The notes under the pieces: model-generated
Database searches by the model: none
What the model was told of the DNA's origin: nothing
The model's input: only the letters and a program-made list of their open reading frames with translations
Shown here: positions 62,881 through 64,000 of the stretch, piece by piece
How positions within the stretch are numbered: position 1 is the stretch's first letter
Layout: the number at the start of each line of letters is the position of its first letter
Translations under genes and position numbers: made by a program
Origin: 66-474 sp035606235
GTDB lineage: Bacteria > Pseudomonadota > Gammaproteobacteria > Xanthomonadales > Rhodanobacteraceae
Assembly (NCBI GenBank): GCA_035606235.1
Contig: DATNFU010000051.1
Location: forward strand, 1 to 64,000
Direction of reading: 5' to 3'
DNA length: 64,000 bases

Positions 62881-64000
62881 TCATCCCTCGTGCGCCACTT
62901 GCGGTGGGAGTCCGCGTCTCGCCCTGATCCACCCATGCAGCCGCTCCATGTACAGGTAGATCACCGGCGTGGTGTAAAGCGTGACCAATTGCGAAAGCAG
63001 CAGGCCGCCGACGATGGATACGCCCAGCGGCCGGCGCAGTTCCGAACCGATGCCGCTGCCCAGCGCAAGCGGCAGCGCGCCGAGCAATGCAGCCATCGTG
63101 GTCATCATGATCGGGCGGAAGCGCAGCAGACAGGCGCGCCGGATCGCGTCGTGCGGATTCAGACCTTCGCGCTGCGCGACCAGCGCGAAGTCGATCATCA
63201 TGATCGCGTTTTTCTTGACGATGCCGATCAGCAGCACGATGCCGACGATGCCGTCCACCGACAGGCTCATGCCGCACAACATCAGCGCCAGCAGCGCGCC
63301 GACGCCGGCCGGCGGCAGCGTCGAGATGATCGTGGCCGGATGGATGTAGCTTTCGTACAACACGCCGAGCACGATGTAGATCACCACCACCGCACCCAGG
63401 ATCAGCAGCAGTTCGTTGCCCAGCGACGACGAGAACTCCGCCGCGGCACCGACGAATTCGCCGCGCACCTGTGGCGGCAGGTTGAGCTTGGTCACTTGCG
63501 CGTTGATCGCATTGACCGCCTGCGACAGCGAATAGCCGGGGGCGAGGTTGAACGAGATCGTCACCGCTGGCAGTTGGTTCTGGTGGCTGACCACCAGCGG
63601 CGTATTGGTCACGCTGGCGGTCGCCAGCGTCGAGAGCGGCACGGTGTTGCCGCCGCCGATCGGGATACCGACATTGCCCTGGCCTACGCCGGTGGCAGTG
63701 GAGGAATTGGCCGACTTGGTTTGCCCGAGGCTGGTTGCATTGCTGCCGGTCAGCGCACCGGATGCGCCATTGCTGCGCACGCTCAGCATGTTCATCAAGT
63801 CGCTGCGATTGCGGAATTGCGGCGCGACCTCCAGCACCACGCGGTATTGGTTCAATTCGGTGAAGATGGTCGAGATCTGGCGCTGGCCGAACGCGTCGTA
63901 CAGGGTGTCGTCGATTGTCTGCACCGGCACGCCCAGGCGGCTGGCGGCGTTGCGATCGATCTGCACGTTCAGCGCGTTGCCGCTGTCGGCGAGATCGTTG
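62881..64000 (-). CDS. mdtB: RND efflux pump inner membrane protein (MdtB/MuxB-like), partial
   Basis: C-terminal 372 codons of a second RND pump subunit; the 5' part lies beyond the window. The sequence reads NDLADSGNALNVQIDRNAAS at the window edge, then DDTLYDAFGQRQISTIFTEL, the family motif also found in the neighbour, and GIVKKNAIMMIDFALVAQ in TM10 with the proton-relay lysine. Residues LSVRSNGASGALTGSNATSL form a polar insertion absent from the neighbour. It lies 88 bases upstream of the mdtC-like gene on the same strand. The fusion-protein partner MdtA is expected upstream, outside the window. Confidence 0.9.
   Translation of the reverse strand, partial: NDLADSGNALNVQIDRNAASRLGVPVQTIDDTLYDAFGQRQISTIFTELNQYRVVLEVAPQFRNRSDLMNMLSVRSNGASGALTGSNATSLGQTKSANSSTATGVGQGNVGIPIGGGNTVPLSTLATASVTNTPLVVSHQNQLPAVTISFNLAPGYSLSQAVNAINAQVTKLNLPPQVRGEFVGAAAEFSSSLGNELLLILGAVVVIYIVLGVLYESYIHPATIISTLPPAGVGALLALMLCGMSLSVDGIVGIVLLIGIVKKNAIMMIDFALVAQREGLNPHDAIRRACLLRFRPIMMTTMAALLGALPLALGSGIGSELRRPLGVSIVGGLLLSQLVTLYTTPVIYLYMERLHGWIRARRGLPPQVAHEG

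Overview
The window is a GC-rich, gene-dense stretch of gammaproteobacterial chromosome, best explained as Xanthomonadales, probably the Rhodanobacteraceae side. This rests on a type II secretion order gspL-gspM-gspN/C-gspD like the Xanthomonas xps operon, a glyA-nrdR-ribD-ribE-ribBA-ribH-nusB-thiL-pgpA block, an rsmI-rnpB-mraZ junction, a RibBA with a degenerate GTP cyclohydrolase half, and a dcw cluster without murD. The species assignment is inference from gene order and protein features. No rRNA, tRNA, CRISPR array, transposase or prophage was seen.

Layout. 1-4935: end of a type II secretion operon (gspK end, gspL, gspM, a GspC/N-like gene, gspD), followed by the 3' remnant of a TonB-like gene. 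5304-11398: a glycosyltransferase, a queuosine-precursor transporter, a Tat-exported metallo-beta-lactamase-fold protein, ettA and a secreted alpha/beta hydrolase. 11520-19157: glyA, nrdR, riboflavin genes, nusB, thiL, pgpA. 19204-24773: a uracil-DNA-glycosylase-like gene, an FAD-linked dehydrogenase, and dolP-yraN-lpoA divergent from rsmI. 24786-25147: RNase P RNA. 25596-42481: the dcw cluster mraZ-rsmH-ftsL-ftsI-murE-murF-mraY-ftsW-murG-murC-ddl-ftsQ-ftsA-ftsZ, then lpxC. 42620-50154: dciA-like gene, M23 peptidase, secA, a repeat-rich gap, nudE-cysQ, mazG. 50379-57926: a DUF4097-type exported protein, the ybbA-ybbP ABC pair divergent from tesA, a two-component pair with a short kinase, and an isoaspartyl peptidase. 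57983-64000: a TlpA-like thioredoxin with an outer-membrane-type protein, then two tandem RND efflux pump genes, the upstream one running off the window.

Genes work in tight blocks with 1-11 base overlaps (ATGA or GTGA). The dcw cluster starts with a promoter and MraZ-box array at 25522-25594 and ends with three perfect hairpins at 41205-41290. MurE carries the DNPR motif for meso-diaminopimelate. murD is missing between mraY and ftsW, which fits the known xanthomonad MurD2/MurL route being encoded elsewhere.

I do not see a clearly new multi-gene system. The less ordinary material is small-scale: several repeat families that reach into coding ends. One supplies TAG stop codons to three genes, another lies in frame inside mazG and forms the start of ribD, and a heptamer repeat lies inside thiL. 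Also notable are four candidate leaderless genes with a -10 box exactly six bases before the ATG, a membrane-less histidine kinase, an FtsI with SSD in place of the usual SxN motif, and a small operon joining a CATCGC-motif outer membrane protein with a thioredoxin.
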